Origin: Burkholderiaceae bacterium
Lineage (GTDB): Bacteria > Pseudomonadota > Gammaproteobacteria > Burkholderiales > Burkholderiaceae_C
Reading direction: 5' to 3'
DNA: 64,000 nucleotides
NCBI GenBank assembly: GCA_017992055.1
Contig: JAGOPK010000008.1
Location: forward strand, 186,001-250,000
Shown here in pieces: positions 45,423-55,502 of the stretch. Both the position numbers and the translations under genes were made by a program. Every line of letters begins with the position of its first letter. The stretch's first letter is position 1. A model generated the notes under the pieces. That model did not search any database and was not told the origin of the DNA. It saw nothing but the letters and a program-made list of their open reading frames with translations.

Positions 45423-46592
45423 TCAGCGGTAGTCGGAGACGACCTTCCAGCGGCCGTCCTTGATCTGCGACAGCCGCGACTTGTCGGAGCCCAGGCGCTT
45501 GGTGGCGCTGAAGGTGTAGGGCGGCGAGCCGAAGATGTCGGCCGGCACCTCGCCCATGGTCTCCATGGCCTTGACGAAGCTGTCGGTGGTGAGGTTGGCG
45601 CCGGCCTTCTGCGCCGCGCGGATGAACAGGTCCACCGTCTGGTAGCCGCTGACCGCGTAGTTGGACGGGTCCTCGCCGAAGCGGGTCTTGTACTTGGCGG
45701 CCCAGAAGCTGACCGGCTTGGGGCTGTCGTCCGGATACGGGAAGGGCGTGGTCATCACCGCATACAGGCCCTCGGTGGCCTTGCCGCCCAGCTTGTGGAT
45801 CAGGTCGGTGTAGGCGGCCTGGCTGGTCAGGAAAGCCGGCTTCCAGCCCACCTTGGCGGCCTCGGCCATGGCGCCCACGGTCTCGCGGATGATGGTGCCC
45901 AGCACCACGAAGTCGCAGCCGGCGGCGCGCATGCGCGCCACCTGCGACGAGAAGTCGGTGGCGCCGCGCTTGTAGGTGGTCTTCTCGGCCAGCTCGACAC
46001 CGATGCCCTTCAAGCCCGCCTCGGCGCCGCGCACCACCTCCAGGCCGTAGTCGTCGTCCTGGTACAGCGAGCAGGCCTTCTTGGCGCCGAGCTGCTTGTA
46101 CAGCTCGGGCGCATTCATCTTGATGGTGTCGTGGTACGAGGCCACGTTGGCGAACTTGAGCTTGTGCACCGGGTCGTACATCTCGCGCCCGGCCGACAGC
46201 GGCATGAAGTTGATGACGCCTTTCTCGAACTGGATCGGCATGGCCGCGTTGTTCTGCGGCGTGCCGATGTGCGAGGCGATCAGGAACACCTTGTCCTGGC
46301 TGACCAGCTTCTGCGCCGCCAGCACCGCGCGCTTGGGATCGTAGGCCGCGTCCTCGACCACCAGGCGCACCTTGCGGCCATGGATGCCGCCCTGCTCGTT
46401 GACCTCGTCCACGCGCAGCTGAATGCCGTTGCGCGCCTGCTTGCCGTAGGCCGCCACCGGGCCCGACAGGTCCTGGATGGTGGCGATGACGATCTCGGTC
46501 TTGCTCACGCCTTGCGTGGGCTGGGCCAGCGCCGTGGCCGGAGCCGTGGCAGCCATCAGGACGGCGACGGGCGCCAGCAGTCGGGGGTTCAT
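45423..46592 (-). CDS. ABC transporter substrate-binding protein, branched-chain amino acid type
   Basis: This 389-aa periplasmic protein has a signal peptide (LLAPVAVLMAATAPATALA) and a type I solute-binding fold (TEIVIATIQDLSGPVAAYGKQARNGIQLRV, YDPVHKLKFANVASYHD). Members bind amino acids, amides, aromatic acids or short acids. No permease or ATPase gene is adjacent, so it may work with a transporter encoded elsewhere. It starts the leftward acyl-CoA arm and is divergent from a second binding protein. Confidence 0.92.
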   Translation of the reverse strand: MNPRLLAPVAVLMAATAPATALAQPTQGVSKTEIVIATIQDLSGPVAAYGKQARNGIQLRVDEVNEQGGIHGRKVRLVVEDAAYDPKRAVLAAQKLVSQDKVFLIASHIGTPQNNAAMPIQFEKGVINFMPLSAGREMYDPVHKLKFANVASYHDTIKMNAPELYKQLGAKKACSLYQDDDYGLEVVRGAEAGLKGIGVELAEKTTYKRGATDFSSQVARMRAAGCDFVVLGTIIRETVGAMAEAAKVGWKPAFLTSQAAYTDLIHKLGGKATEGLYAVMTTPFPYPDDSPKPVSFWAAKYKTRFGEDPSNYAVSGYQTVDLFIRAAQKAGANLTTDSFVKAMETMGEVPADIFGSPPYTFSATKRLGSDKSRLSQIKDGRWKVVSDYR

Positions 46593-46662
46593 CGTGGACA
46601 GTCTCCGGGTCAGTCTGGGTTGTTGTGCACCCCATGCTAGGAAACCCCAGGCCTCGTCCTCA

Positions 46663-46680
46663 ATCGTCAGAACCGACGAT
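46663..46680. promoter_or_regulatory. inverted repeat in the divergent promoter region of the acyl-CoA cluster
   Basis: ATCGTC-AGAACC-GACGAT is a perfect 6-bp inverted repeat with a 6-bp spacer in the 154-bp gap between the two divergent solute-binding-protein genes. It is a candidate operator for coordinate control of both arms, with a layout like LysR-type or TetR-type sites. No regulator gene is present within the cluster. Confidence 0.4.
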
Positions 46681-46746
46681 GTTGGCGCGCCGGGCCGCTC
46701 CCTACCATCGCCGCAAATTCAACGCCCCCTCCTGGAGACCCTGCCC

Positions 46747-47967
46747 ATGACCCGTCCCACCTCCGCATCGCGCCGCCAACTCGCGCTGGCCCTGGCCGCC
46801 GCACCGCTGCTGGGCGCCGTCGGCGTCGCGCGGGCGCAGAAGAAGTACGACGCCGGCGCCACCGACAGCGAGATCAAGATCGGCAACCTGATGCCCTATT
46901 CGGGCCCGGCCTCGGCCTACGGCACCATCGGCAAGACCATGGCCGGCTACTTCAACAAGATCAATGCCGAGGGTGGCATCAACAAGCGCAAGATCAAGTT
47001 CATCACGCTGGACGATGCCTACAACCCGGCCAAGACCGTGGAGCAGACGCGCAAGCTGGTCGAGGAAGAAGAGGTGCTGGCGCTGTTTGCGCCGCTGGGC
47101 ACGGCGCACAACGCGGCGATCCAGAAGTACATGAACAGCAAGAAGGTGCCGCAGCTGTTCGTGGCCACCGGCGCCAGCCGCTGGGCCAGCCCCAAGGAAT
47201 TTCCGTACACCATGGGCTGGCAGCCCAGCTACACCACCGAGGGCCGGGCCTATGCGCGCCACATCCTCGACACCAAGCCGGGCGCCAAGATCGGCGTGCT
47301 GATGCAGAACGACGACTTCGGCAAGGACTTCCAGCGCGGCTTCCTCGAAGGCCTGGGCGACAAGGCCAAGACCATGATCGTCTCGCACCAGACCTACGAG
47401 GTCACCGATCCCACGATCGACAGCCAGATCGTCACGCTCAAGGGCTCGGGCGCCGACACCTTCTTCAACATCACCACGCCCAAGTTCGCGGCCATGGCCA
47501 TCCGCAAGTCGGCCGAGCTGGGCTGGAAGCCGGTGCACTACCTGTCCAGCGTGTCGCAGTCGGTGTCGTCGGTGCTCAAGCCGGCCGGCCTGGACAATGC
47601 CAACGGCATCCTCAGCGCCGCCTACCTGCGTGACCCGTCCGATCCGGCGAACGCCGGCACCAAGGAGCTGGCCGAGTTCCAGGCCTTCATGAAGCAGTGG
47701 TATCCGGCCGGCGATGCCAACGACACGCTCAACGTCATCGGCTACTCGCTGTCGCAGACCCTGGTGCATGTGCTGCGCCAGTGCGGCGATGTGCTGACCC
47801 ACGACAACGTGATGAAGCAGGCCGCCAACCTGAACCTGACCCTGCCGATGGTCTATCCCGGCATCGAGGTGCGCACCACGCCGGACGACTTCAATCCGAT
47901 CTCCAAGATCCAGGTCGTGCGCTTCAACGGCCAGCGCTACGAGCCGGTGGGCAAGGTCGTCGGCTGA
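46747..47967 (+). CDS. ABC transporter substrate-binding protein, branched-chain amino acid type
   Basis: The 406-aa periplasmic protein starts with a signal of Tat-like form (SASRRQLALALAAAPLLGAVGVARA) and has a type I binding fold (IKIGNLMPYSGPASAYGTIGKTMAGYFNKI is its opening; IGVLMQNDDFGKDF lies mid-protein). A CTGGAGA ribosome site precedes the ATG at 46747. It heads the rightward arm; the acyl-CoA ligase follows after 39 bp. Substrate is presumably the acid degraded by this cluster. No permease genes are present. Confidence 0.92.
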   Translation: MTRPTSASRRQLALALAAAPLLGAVGVARAQKKYDAGATDSEIKIGNLMPYSGPASAYGTIGKTMAGYFNKINAEGGINKRKIKFITLDDAYNPAKTVEQTRKLVEEEEVLALFAPLGTAHNAAIQKYMNSKKVPQLFVATGASRWASPKEFPYTMGWQPSYTTEGRAYARHILDTKPGAKIGVLMQNDDFGKDFQRGFLEGLGDKAKTMIVSHQTYEVTDPTIDSQIVTLKGSGADTFFNITTPKFAAMAIRKSAELGWKPVHYLSSVSQSVSSVLKPAGLDNANGILSAAYLRDPSDPANAGTKELAEFQAFMKQWYPAGDANDTLNVIGYSLSQTLVHVLRQCGDVLTHDNVMKQAANLNLTLPMVYPGIEVRTTPDDFNPISKIQVVRFNGQRYEPVGKVVG

Positions 47968-48006
47968 CAGGCCCAGCGCACGAGAGTAGAGAAGAGGAGA
48001 CAGGCC

Positions 48007-49656
48007 ATGCTGGGACTGATGCAAGACCGACCGCTGATGATCTCGTCGCTGATCGAGCATGCGGCGACCTTCCACCCCGACACCGAGATCGTCAGCCGCC
48101 TGCCCGAGACGCCGCCCGGCGGCGCCTGCCACCGAACCACCTGGCGCGGCGTGCGCCAGCTGTCCAAGCAGGTGGCCAATGCCCTGGCCAGCCTGGGCGT
48201 GAAGCCAGGCGACCGCGTCGGCACGCTGGCCTGGAACTCCTACCGCCACCTGGCGCTGTACTTCGGCGTGTCGGGCTCGGGCGCGGTGCTGCACACGGTC
48301 AACCCGCGGCTGTTTCCCGAGCAGATCGACTACATCGTCAACCATGCCGAAGACCAGGTGCTGTTCTTCGACAGCAGCTTCGCGCCCCTGGTCGAGAAGC
48401 TGGCGCCGCTGTTCAAGACCGTGCGCCACTTCGTCGCGATGTGCCCGCGCGACAAGCTGCCGCCGCTGAACATTGCCAATCTGCTGACCTGGGACGAGCT
48501 GGTCGAGCGCCAGTCCGGCGACTACAGCTGGCCCGAGTTCGACGAGCGCACCGCCAGCAGCCTGTGCTACACCTCGGGCACCACCGGCAACCCCAAGGGC
48601 GTGCTCTACAGCCACCGCTCGACGCTGCTGCACACGCTGATGGAGCTGGCGCCCGACACCTTTGGCGTCAGCTCCGAAGAGACGATCATGCTGATCGTGC
48701 CGATGTTCCATGCCAATGCCTGGGGTACGCCCTATGCAGCGGCGATGGTCGGCACCAAGCTCGTGCTGCCCGGCCCGCACCTCGACGGCGCCAGCGTCTA
48801 CGGCCTGATGCGCGACGAGCGCGTCACGTTCTCGCAGGGCGTGCCCACGGTGTGGATGATGCTGTTCCAGCACATCGATGCCACGCCCGGCCTGGACCCC
48901 AAGGAACTGGGCCTGAAGCGCGTGGGCATCGGCGGCGCGGCGGTGTCGCGGGCCATGCTGGAGCGCTTCGAGACCCAGTTCGGCGCCGAGGTGGTGCAGG
49001 GCTGGGGCATGACCGAGACCAGCCCCATCGGTGTCATCAGCAAGCTGCTGAAGAAGCACCAGGCGCTGGGCGCCGACGAGCTGCTCAAGCTCAAGCTCAA
49101 GCAGGGCCGCGGCGTCTGGGGCGTGGACCTGAAGATCGTCGACGAGGCCGGCCAGCGCCTGCCCTGGGACGGCGTGGCCTATGGCCACCTGCATGTGCGC
49201 GGGCCCTGGATCACCAGCGGCTACTTCAAGAGCGAAGGCGGCGCGGTGCTGGACGCCGAGGGCTTCTTCCCCACCGGCGACGTGGCGACCATCGACCCCG
49301 ACGGCTTCCTGCAGCTGGTCGACCGCGCCAAGGACGTGATCAAGAGCGGCGGCGAGTGGATCAGCTCCATCGACCTGGAAAACGCCGCCGTCAGCCACCC
49401 GGCGGTGGCCGAGGCCGCGGTGATCGGCATCGCCCATCCCAAGTGGCAGGAGCGGCCGCTGCTGGTGGTGGTCAAGCGCCCCGGCAAGGAGGTCACGCGC
49501 GACGAGATGCTGGCCCACCTGGCCGAGCGCGTGGCCAAGTGGTGGCTGCCCGACGACGTGGCCTTTGTCGCCGAGCTGCCGCACACCGCCACCGGCAAGA
49601 TCCTGAAGACCAAGCTGCGCGAGCAGTTCCGCCAGCACGTGCTGCCGACCATCTGA
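48007..49656 (+). CDS. acyl-CoA synthetase, DmdB-like / medium-long-chain type
   Basis: This 549-aa AMP-forming ligase activates a carboxylic acid to its CoA thioester. Motifs are the ATP loop [26 protein letters not shown], the hinge [16 protein letters not shown] and the adenylation lysine in [14 protein letters not shown]. The sequence resembles 3-(methylthio)propionyl-CoA ligase and medium-chain fatty-acid ligases; the true substrate is unknown. It lies between the solute-binding protein and the fused acyl-CoA dehydrogenase with short gaps, so is clearly in the same operon. Confidence 0.93.
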   Translation: MLGLMQDRPLMISSLIEHAATFHPDTEIVSRLPETPPGGACHRTTWRGVRQLSKQVANALASLGVKPGDRVGTLAWNSYRHLALYFGVSGSGAVLHTVNPRLFPEQIDYIVNHAEDQVLFFDSSFAPLVEKLAPLFKTVRHFVAMCPRDKLPPLNIANLLTWDELVERQSGDYSWPEFDERTASSLCYTSGTTGNPKGVLYSHRSTLLHTLMELAPDTFGVSSEETIMLIVPMFHANAWGTPYAAAMVGTKLVLPGPHLDGASVYGLMRDERVTFSQGVPTVWMMLFQHIDATPGLDPKELGLKRVGIGGAAVSRAMLERFETQFGAEVVQGWGMTETSPIGVISKLLKKHQALGADELLKLKLKQGRGVWGVDLKIVDEAGQRLPWDGVAYGHLHVRGPWITSGYFKSEGGAVLDAEGFFPTGDVATIDPDGFLQLVDRAKDVIKSGGEWISSIDLENAAVSHPAVAEAAVIGIAHPKWQERPLLVVVKRPGKEVTRDEMLAHLAERVAKWWLPDDVAFVAELPHTATGKILKTKLREQFRQHVLPTI

Positions 49657-49672
49657 TCTGAGGAGCCGGACG

Positions 49673-52090
49673 ATGCTGGGCCCGCTGACGCCAGAAGAGA
49701 CTGCTTTCCGCGACGAGGTGCGCGCCTTTCTGGCCGCCGAGCTGACGCCCGAACTGCGCGAGGCCGGGCGGCGCTGCTCCGGCATCTTCACCGAGTACCC
49801 GGCCGGCAATGACTGGCACCGCATCCTGGCCAAGAAGGGCTGGAGCGTGCCGCAATGGCCGGTGGCCCATGGCGGCTGCGACTGGAGCCCGGTGCAGCAC
49901 TACCTGTTTGCCGCCGAGCTGGCCGCGGCCAGCGCGCCGCCGCGTGCGCCCATGGGCCCGGGCATGGTGGCGCCGGTGATCATCGCCTTCGGCACGCCCG
50001 AGCAGCAGCAGCGCTGGCTGCCCGGCATCCGCGAGGGCCGCGACTACTGGTGCCAGGGCTACAGCGAGCCGGGCTCGGGCTCCGACCTGGCCAGCCTGCA
50101 GTGCAAGGCGGTGCGCGATGGCGACCACTACGTCATCAACGGCACCAAGATCTGGACCACCCATGCCCAGCATGCCAACCGCATGTTCTGCCTGGTGCGC
50201 ACGCAGTCGGGCGGCAAGCCCCAGGCCGGCATCAGCTTCCTGTGCTTCGACATGGACACGCCCGGCATCACCGTGCGGCCCATCCACAGCCTGTCGGGTG
50301 ACCACGAGCTGAACCAGGTGTTCTTCGACGGCGTGCGCGTGCCGCTGTCGGCGCGCATCGGCGACGAGAACCAGGGCTGGACCATCGCCAAGTACCTGCT
50401 GCAGCACGAGCGCGGCGGCTTCTACACCCCGGCCCTGCGCAGCCGCTGGCGCCGCCTGCAGCAGGCCCAGCAAGCGGCCTTTGCCGGCGAGCATGGCGAG
50501 CGCAGCGGCGGCGACGAGCACCTGGACCTGCGCCTGGGCCTGGCCGAGGCCCATTGCCGGCTGGATGCGCTGCAGGCGCTGGAGCTGCGCACGCTGCGTG
50601 CCCAGGCCGCCGGCGCCGACAAGGGCATCGCCCCGTCGATGGGCAAGCTGCTGGGCACCGAGCTCAAGCAGCAGCTGACCGAGCTGCACCTGCAGATCGC
50701 CGGCCCGGCCAGCCTGGTGCGCGCGCCGCTGGACGAGGCCGCCGCCCATCCGCTGGCGCTGGACGAGGACGCGCTGTTCGCGATGAGCGCCTACCTCAAC
50801 GACCGCGCGGCCAGCATCTATGCCGGCACCAACGAGGTCCAGCGCAACATCGTCGCCGCGCACCTGCTGCAAGGCGCCTCCGATGCCCACGACGTGCTGC
50901 CGCCGGGCGCGGCCAGCCTGCTGGGCGACGAGGCCGCGGCGCTGCGTGACAGCCTGGCGCGCTGGCTGGCCGACCACATCGACCTGCAGCAGCATGCGCG
51001 CGCCGATGCGCCGCCGGCCGCGCCGGTGTGGCGCGCCCTGGCGCAGGACCTGGGCCTGCTCGGTGCCCACCTGCCCGAGGCCCAGTGGAGCGAGCTCGGC
51101 GGCCTGGCCGCCGGCCTGCCCCAAGCCGCGGCCACCCAGGCCCTGCTGCTGCAGACCCTGGGCGCCTGGCTGGCGGCCGAGCCCTATGCCGGCGCTGCCG
51201 TGGTCGCCGGCGGCGTGCTGCAGCGTGCCGGCACCCCGGCTGCGCGGGCCCTGCTGGCCCAGCTGGTCGATGGCGCGGCGCTGCCGGTCTGGGCCCATGC
51301 CGAGCCCGGCCACCGCGGCGACCCGCTGAGCGCGGCCGCCGACGTGGCGGCCACGCTGATCCCCGAGGCCGGCCGCGGCTGGCGCCTGCATGGCCGCAAG
51401 ACCGCGGTCATCGCCGCGCCCCAGGCCACGCATCTGGTGGTCAGCGCGCGGCGCAGCGGCCGGCCCGGCGATGCCGAGGGCCTGGACCTGCTGCTGCTGC
51501 CCATCGATGCTCCGGGCCTGAGCCGCCGCGACCTGCGCACGCTGGACGGCGGCAGCTGCAGCGAGCTGCAGTTCGACGGCGTGGCCGTGCCGCCCGAGGC
51601 CTTGCTGACCGCGCCCGGCCAGGCCCATGGCGCCATCCACCGCGCGCTGGACGAGGCCACGCTGGCCGCCTGCTGCGAGGCCCTGGGCGTGCTGCGCCGG
51701 CTGCAGACCGACACCCTGGCCCATGTGCGCGAGCGCCGCCAGTTCGGCCAGCCGCTGGCCGCCTTCCAGGTGCTGCAGCACCACCTGGCCGACATGCACA
51801 TCGCCCGCGAGCTGGCCGAGGCCCTGACCTGGTCCGGCGTGGCCCTGCTGGCCGACGGCCAGGCCAGCGACAGCGAGCGTGCGCTGGCCGTGTCCTCGGC
51901 CAAGGTGGCGGTGGGCCGCGCCTGCCGCTGCGTTGGCCAGGGCGCGGTGCAGCTGCACGGCGCGATGGGCGTCACCGAGGAGCTGGCCGTGGGCCGCTTC
52001 TTCCGCCGCGCCACCCAGCTGGAGCTGGCCGCCGGCAGCACGCAGCAGCACCTGCGGCGCATCGCCACGCTGCAGGCCCTGCGCAGCTGA
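49673..52090 (+). CDS. fused double acyl-CoA dehydrogenase
   Basis: The 805-aa protein contains two acyl-CoA dehydrogenase modules in one chain. Residues 1-400 look complete: [25 protein letters not shown], a glutamate in LLQHERGGF at the isovaleryl-type catalytic position, and [11 protein letters not shown]. Residues about 415-805 form a degenerate partner ([40 protein letters not shown]) with LDEATL where the catalytic ER motif would lie. Related systems use two separate subunits (PimC/PimD-like or heteromeric steroid FadE enzymes). FAD-dependent alpha,beta-desaturation of an acyl-CoA is the expected reaction. The stop overlaps the next start (TGATG). Confidence 0.92.
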   Translation: MLGPLTPEETAFRDEVRAFLAAELTPELREAGRRCSGIFTEYPAGNDWHRILAKKGWSVPQWPVAHGGCDWSPVQHYLFAAELAAASAPPRAPMGPGMVAPVIIAFGTPEQQQRWLPGIREGRDYWCQGYSEPGSGSDLASLQCKAVRDGDHYVINGTKIWTTHAQHANRMFCLVRTQSGGKPQAGISFLCFDMDTPGITVRPIHSLSGDHELNQVFFDGVRVPLSARIGDENQGWTIAKYLLQHERGGFYTPALRSRWRRLQQAQQAAFAGEHGERSGGDEHLDLRLGLAEAHCRLDALQALELRTLRAQAAGADKGIAPSMGKLLGTELKQQLTELHLQIAGPASLVRAPLDEAAAHPLALDEDALFAMSAYLNDRAASIYAGTNEVQRNIVAAHLLQGASDAHDVLPPGAASLLGDEAAALRDSLARWLADHIDLQQHARADAPPAAPVWRALAQDLGLLGAHLPEAQWSELGGLAAGLPQAAATQALLLQTLGAWLAAEPYAGAAVVAGGVLQRAGTPAARALLAQLVDGAALPVWAHAEPGHRGDPLSAAADVAATLIPEAGRGWRLHGRKTAVIAAPQATHLVVSARRSGRPGDAEGLDLLLLPIDAPGLSRRDLRTLDGGSCSELQFDGVAVPPEALLTAPGQAHGAIHRALDEATLAACCEALGVLRRLQTDTLAHVRERRQFGQPLAAFQVLQHHLADMHIARELAEALTWSGVALLADGQASDSERALAVSSAKVAVGRACRCVGQGAVQLHGAMGVTEELAVGRFFRRATQLELAAGSTQQHLRRIATLQALRS

Positions 52091-53058
52091 TGAGCACCGC
52101 GCCCTGGCGCCGCGACGCCTTCGCCTATCCCTGGTCGGCGCCGCTGGCGCCGCGCTGGAGCGACTGCGACACGCTGCGCCACCTCAACAACGTGGCCCTG
52201 ATCGGCCTGCATGCCGAGGCGCGCCAGCAATGGCTGGCCGAGGTGCTGGGGCTGTCGGGCGTCAACGCCGACGAGCCGGTGCTGCGCGCCGCCGAGCTGG
52301 CCACCGACTTCCTGGCCCAGGGCGCCTATCCCGAGCCGCTGCAGGCCACGCTGCGCCTGCTGCCGCCACCGGGCGGCGTGGAGCCCGGCAGCGGCTGGCG
52401 CCTGGCCACGGCGCTGTTCCAGCAGCGCCAGTGCATCGGCCTGCAAAGGGTCAGGCTGGCGGCCTTCGACGCCCCCGGCGGTGCGCCCCAGCCGCTACCA
52501 CCGGCCCTGCACGCGCGGCTGCAGGCCCAGCTGGCGCGGCAGATGCCGCTGTCGCCAACCCAGGCCGCCAGCGAACAGGAGCCCGAGACGGGCGATGACC
52601 TCGGCGCGCTGCTGGACCAGCAGCCGCCGCGCTGGCTGACGCTGCAGACGCGCTACCGCGACCTGGATGCGCACCAGGGCCTGAGCGAGGCCACGCTGGC
52701 CAGCCTGGTCGAGCACACGCGGCTGCAGCTGCTGCATCCGGCCCTGGCCCAGGCGCGGGCCGAAGATCCCACCAGCCCCGGCCCGCTGAACTTCCTGGTC
52801 GTGCACGCCCGCCTGCAGGTGCTGGCCCAGGGCCGGCTGCACGACACCGGCGCCGGCGAGCTGGCCGTGGGCGGTGCCGTGGGCCACATCGGCCGCAGTG
52901 CCGTGCGCCTGTACAGCTGGATTGCGCCGTCACCCGAGGACCAGCCGCTGGCCCTGGCCGAGACCGTGCTGGTGCATGTGGACGGAGCCGGCCGGCCCGC
53001 GCCCCTGCCCGAGGCCACGCGCAGCGCCTTCCAGGACTGGTCGCCACGGCCACGCTGA
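52090..53058 (+). CDS. double-hotdog acyl-CoA thioesterase/hydratase-like protein
   Basis: The 322-aa protein has two hotdog halves. The first (residues about 10-140) has APRWSDCDTLRHLNNVALIGLHAEAR, a 4HBT-like motif with Asp and Asn. The second (about 185-310) has TLQTRYRDLDAHQGLSEATLASLVEHTR and GGAVGHIGRSAVRLYSW. The linker between them is Ala/Pro/Gln-rich. Thioester hydrolysis or acyl-CoA hydration are the likely activities; neither can be decided from sequence. The start codon overlaps the preceding stop. Confidence 0.75.
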   Translation: MSTAPWRRDAFAYPWSAPLAPRWSDCDTLRHLNNVALIGLHAEARQQWLAEVLGLSGVNADEPVLRAAELATDFLAQGAYPEPLQATLRLLPPPGGVEPGSGWRLATALFQQRQCIGLQRVRLAAFDAPGGAPQPLPPALHARLQAQLARQMPLSPTQAASEQEPETGDDLGALLDQQPPRWLTLQTRYRDLDAHQGLSEATLASLVEHTRLQLLHPALAQARAEDPTSPGPLNFLVVHARLQVLAQGRLHDTGAGELAVGGAVGHIGRSAVRLYSWIAPSPEDQPLALAETVLVHVDGAGRPAPLPEATRSAFQDWSPRPR

Positions 53059-53073
53059 ACCCCAGGAGACACG

Positions 53074-53883
53074 ATGAGCGACACCCCCGACCTGCTGCTG
53101 CAGCGCCCGCAGCCCGACCTGGCCGTGCTGACGCTGTCGCGCCCGCACAAGCTCAATGCGCTGGCCGCGAGCACCGTGCGCCAGCTCTGCGCCATGCTCG
53201 ACGAACTGGCCGCCGACAAGCGCGTGCGCGTCGTGATCCTCACCGGCGCCGGCCGGGGTTTCTGCGCCGGCTGGGACCTGAGCAGCGGCTCGGCCGCCGG
53301 CAGCGATGCGCCCAACGACGTGACGGCAAACATCGAAGGCCAGGAGCTGTTCGCCGGCATGGTCAAGCGCCTGCGTGCTCTCGACAAGGTGGTCATCGCC
53401 GCGGTCAACGGCGTGGCGCTGGGCGCCGGCCTGGCGTTGACCCTAGGCGCCGACCTGCGCATCGCCGCACGCAGCGCCAGCTTCCATGTCGGCGCCATCC
53501 GCATCGGCCTGACCGCCGGCGAATGCGGCATCAGCTACCACCTGCCGCGGCTGATCGGCGCGGCCCGCGCCTTCGAGCTGATGCTCACCGGCCGGCCCAT
53601 CGGTGCCGACGAGGCCGGCCAATGGGGCCTGGTGTCGCGCGTGGTCGATGACGCCGAGCTGATGCCCGCGGCCCTGGCCCTGGCCGCCGACGTGCTGCGC
53701 AACAGCCCCTATGCCACGCGCCACACCAAGCCGCTGATGTGGCAGAACCTGGACGCCTCCAGCCTGGACGCGGCCATCGAGCTGGAAAACCGCGCCCAGG
53801 TGCTGGCGCTGTGCACCAGCGACTTCAAGGAAGCCGCGCGCGCCTTTGCCGAGAAGCGGCCACCGGTGTTCACCGGCCGCTGA
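53074..53883 (+). CDS. enoyl-CoA hydratase/isomerase family protein
   Basis: The 269-aa crotonase has GRGFCAGWDLSSGSA and NGVALGAGLALTLGADLR forming the oxyanion hole. The first canonical catalytic glutamate is absent (HVGAIRIGLT), while a glutamate occurs in TAGECGISYHLPR, so it may be an isomerase or a specialised hydratase rather than a standard one. A CAGGAGA site precedes the ATG. It is in the rightward operon, 15 bp after the hotdog gene. Confidence 0.9.
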   Translation: MSDTPDLLLQRPQPDLAVLTLSRPHKLNALAASTVRQLCAMLDELAADKRVRVVILTGAGRGFCAGWDLSSGSAAGSDAPNDVTANIEGQELFAGMVKRLRALDKVVIAAVNGVALGAGLALTLGADLRIAARSASFHVGAIRIGLTAGECGISYHLPRLIGAARAFELMLTGRPIGADEAGQWGLVSRVVDDAELMPAALALAADVLRNSPYATRHTKPLMWQNLDASSLDAAIELENRAQVLALCTSDFKEAARAFAEKRPPVFTGR

Positions 53884-53905
53884 TCCAAGAACCCAGGAGT
53901 CTGCG

Positions 53906-55480
53906 ATGACCATGTACCTGACCCAGCCGGTGCACAAGGGCCTGCGCGAGCGGCCCAACGACCTGGCCGCGATCTTCAACGACGAGCGCCTCACCCGCGC
54001 CCAGTTCGCCGAGCGCGTGGCCCGCCTGGCCGGCGCGCTGCAGGCCCTGGGCCTGCAGCCCGGCGACCGCGTGGGCATGCTGGCGCTGAACTCCATCCGC
54101 TACCTCGAATACTTCTATGCCAGCTGGTGGGCCGGCGGCGTGGTCAACCCGGTCAACATCCGCTGGAGCCCGGCCGAGGTGGCTTATTCGCTGGACGACT
54201 GCGATACGCGCATCCTGATCGTCGACGACGCCTTTGCCGGCATGGTGCCGGCGCTGCGCACGCAGAGCAGCTGCCTGAAGACGGTGATCCACTGCGGCAC
54301 GCCCGGCAAGGCGCCGGAGGGCGCGCTGGACTTCGAGGCCCTGCTGGACCGCGCCCAGCCCGTGCCCGACGCCCACCGCAACGGCGACGACCTGGCCGCC
54401 ATCATGTACACCGGCGGCACCACCGGCCGGCCCAAGGGCGTGATGCTGAGCCACACCAATCTGACGGCCAATGCGCTGTCGGCCGCCGGCAGCGTGCCGC
54501 GGCCGCGTGGCAGCAGCGGCCTGGTGGTCTCGCCGATGTTCCATGTGGCCGGCTGCGGCCTCTCCATCATCCTGATGCAGCGCCTGGGCACGGCGGTGAT
54601 CGTGCCGGGCTTCGACGAGGCCGCCATCCTGGCCGCGGTGCAGGCGCACAAGCCCTACGAGATGTTCCTGGTGCCGATGATGATCCGGCGCCTGATCGAG
54701 AACCCGCGCTTTGCCGAGCACGACCTGTCGTCGATCCGCATGGTGCTGTACGGCGCCGCGCCCATCGAGGCCGCGCTGCTGGAGGCGGCGATGAAGGCCC
54801 TGCCCCAGGCCGGCTTTGCCCAGGCCTATGGCATGACCGAGCTGAGCCCCACCATCACCCTGCTGGGCCCCGACGACCACCTGCCCGGCCCGCTGCAAGC
54901 CACCCGGCTGCGCGCCGCCGGCCGGCCGGTGCCGATTGCCGAGGTGCGCATCGTCGATGGCGACGACAACGAGCTGCCGGTGGGCCAGGTGGGCGAGATC
55001 TGCGCCCGCGGGCCGATGGTGATGCTGGGCTACTGGAACAAGCCGGCCGAGACCGCCGCGGCGCTGAAAGGCGGCTGGATGCACACCGGCGACGGCGGCC
55101 GCTTCGACGCCGATGGCTACCTGTACGTGGTCGACCGCATCAAGGACATGATCGTCACCGGCGGCGAGAACGTGTACTCGGCCGAGGTCGAGAACGCGCT
55201 GGCCAGCCTGGACGGCGTGGCCCAGTGCGCGGTGATCGGCGTGCCCGACGAGAAGTGGGGCGAGCGCGTGCATGCGGTGATCGTGAAACGCGGCGATGCG
55301 GTCGGCGCCGCGCTGGACGAGGCCGCGGTCATCGCCCATTGCAAGACGCTGATCGCCGGCTACAAGTGCCCGCGCAGCGTGGAGTTCCGCACCGAGCTGC
55401 CGATGTCGGCCGCCGGCAAGCTGCAGAAGTTTGCGCTGCGCGAGCCCTACTGGGCCGGCAAGGCGCGCCGCGTGAATTGA
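53906..55480 (+). CDS. acyl-CoA ligase, AMP-forming
   Basis: The second ligase of the cluster is 524 aa long. It has the ATP loop YTGGTTGRPKGVMLSH, YGMTELSPTI, VDRIKDMIVTGGENVYS and the catalytic lysine in MSAAGKLQKF. The ATG at 53906 is preceded by AGGAG, which decides the start over a longer open frame. Having two ligases suggests the pathway activates two different acids, for example a parent compound and a released fragment. Confidence 0.93.
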   Translation: MTMYLTQPVHKGLRERPNDLAAIFNDERLTRAQFAERVARLAGALQALGLQPGDRVGMLALNSIRYLEYFYASWWAGGVVNPVNIRWSPAEVAYSLDDCDTRILIVDDAFAGMVPALRTQSSCLKTVIHCGTPGKAPEGALDFEALLDRAQPVPDAHRNGDDLAAIMYTGGTTGRPKGVMLSHTNLTANALSAAGSVPRPRGSSGLVVSPMFHVAGCGLSIILMQRLGTAVIVPGFDEAAILAAVQAHKPYEMFLVPMMIRRLIENPRFAEHDLSSIRMVLYGAAPIEAALLEAAMKALPQAGFAQAYGMTELSPTITLLGPDDHLPGPLQATRLRAAGRPVPIAEVRIVDGDDNELPVGQVGEICARGPMVMLGYWNKPAETAAALKGGWMHTGDGGRFDADGYLYVVDRIKDMIVTGGENVYSAEVENALASLDGVAQCAVIGVPDEKWGERVHAVIVKRGDAVGAALDEAAVIAHCKTLIAGYKCPRSVEFRTELPMSAAGKLQKFALREPYWAGKARRVN

Positions 55481-55502
55481 ACAAGACACCTGGAGATCCG
55501 AC

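Noticed and set aside
46702-49833. A 1043-codon minus-strand open frame opposite the binding-protein and ligase genes
   Set aside because: Such very long antisense frames arise from extreme third-position GC bias. It covers two well-supported plus-strand genes and has His/Ala/Gly-rich composition.
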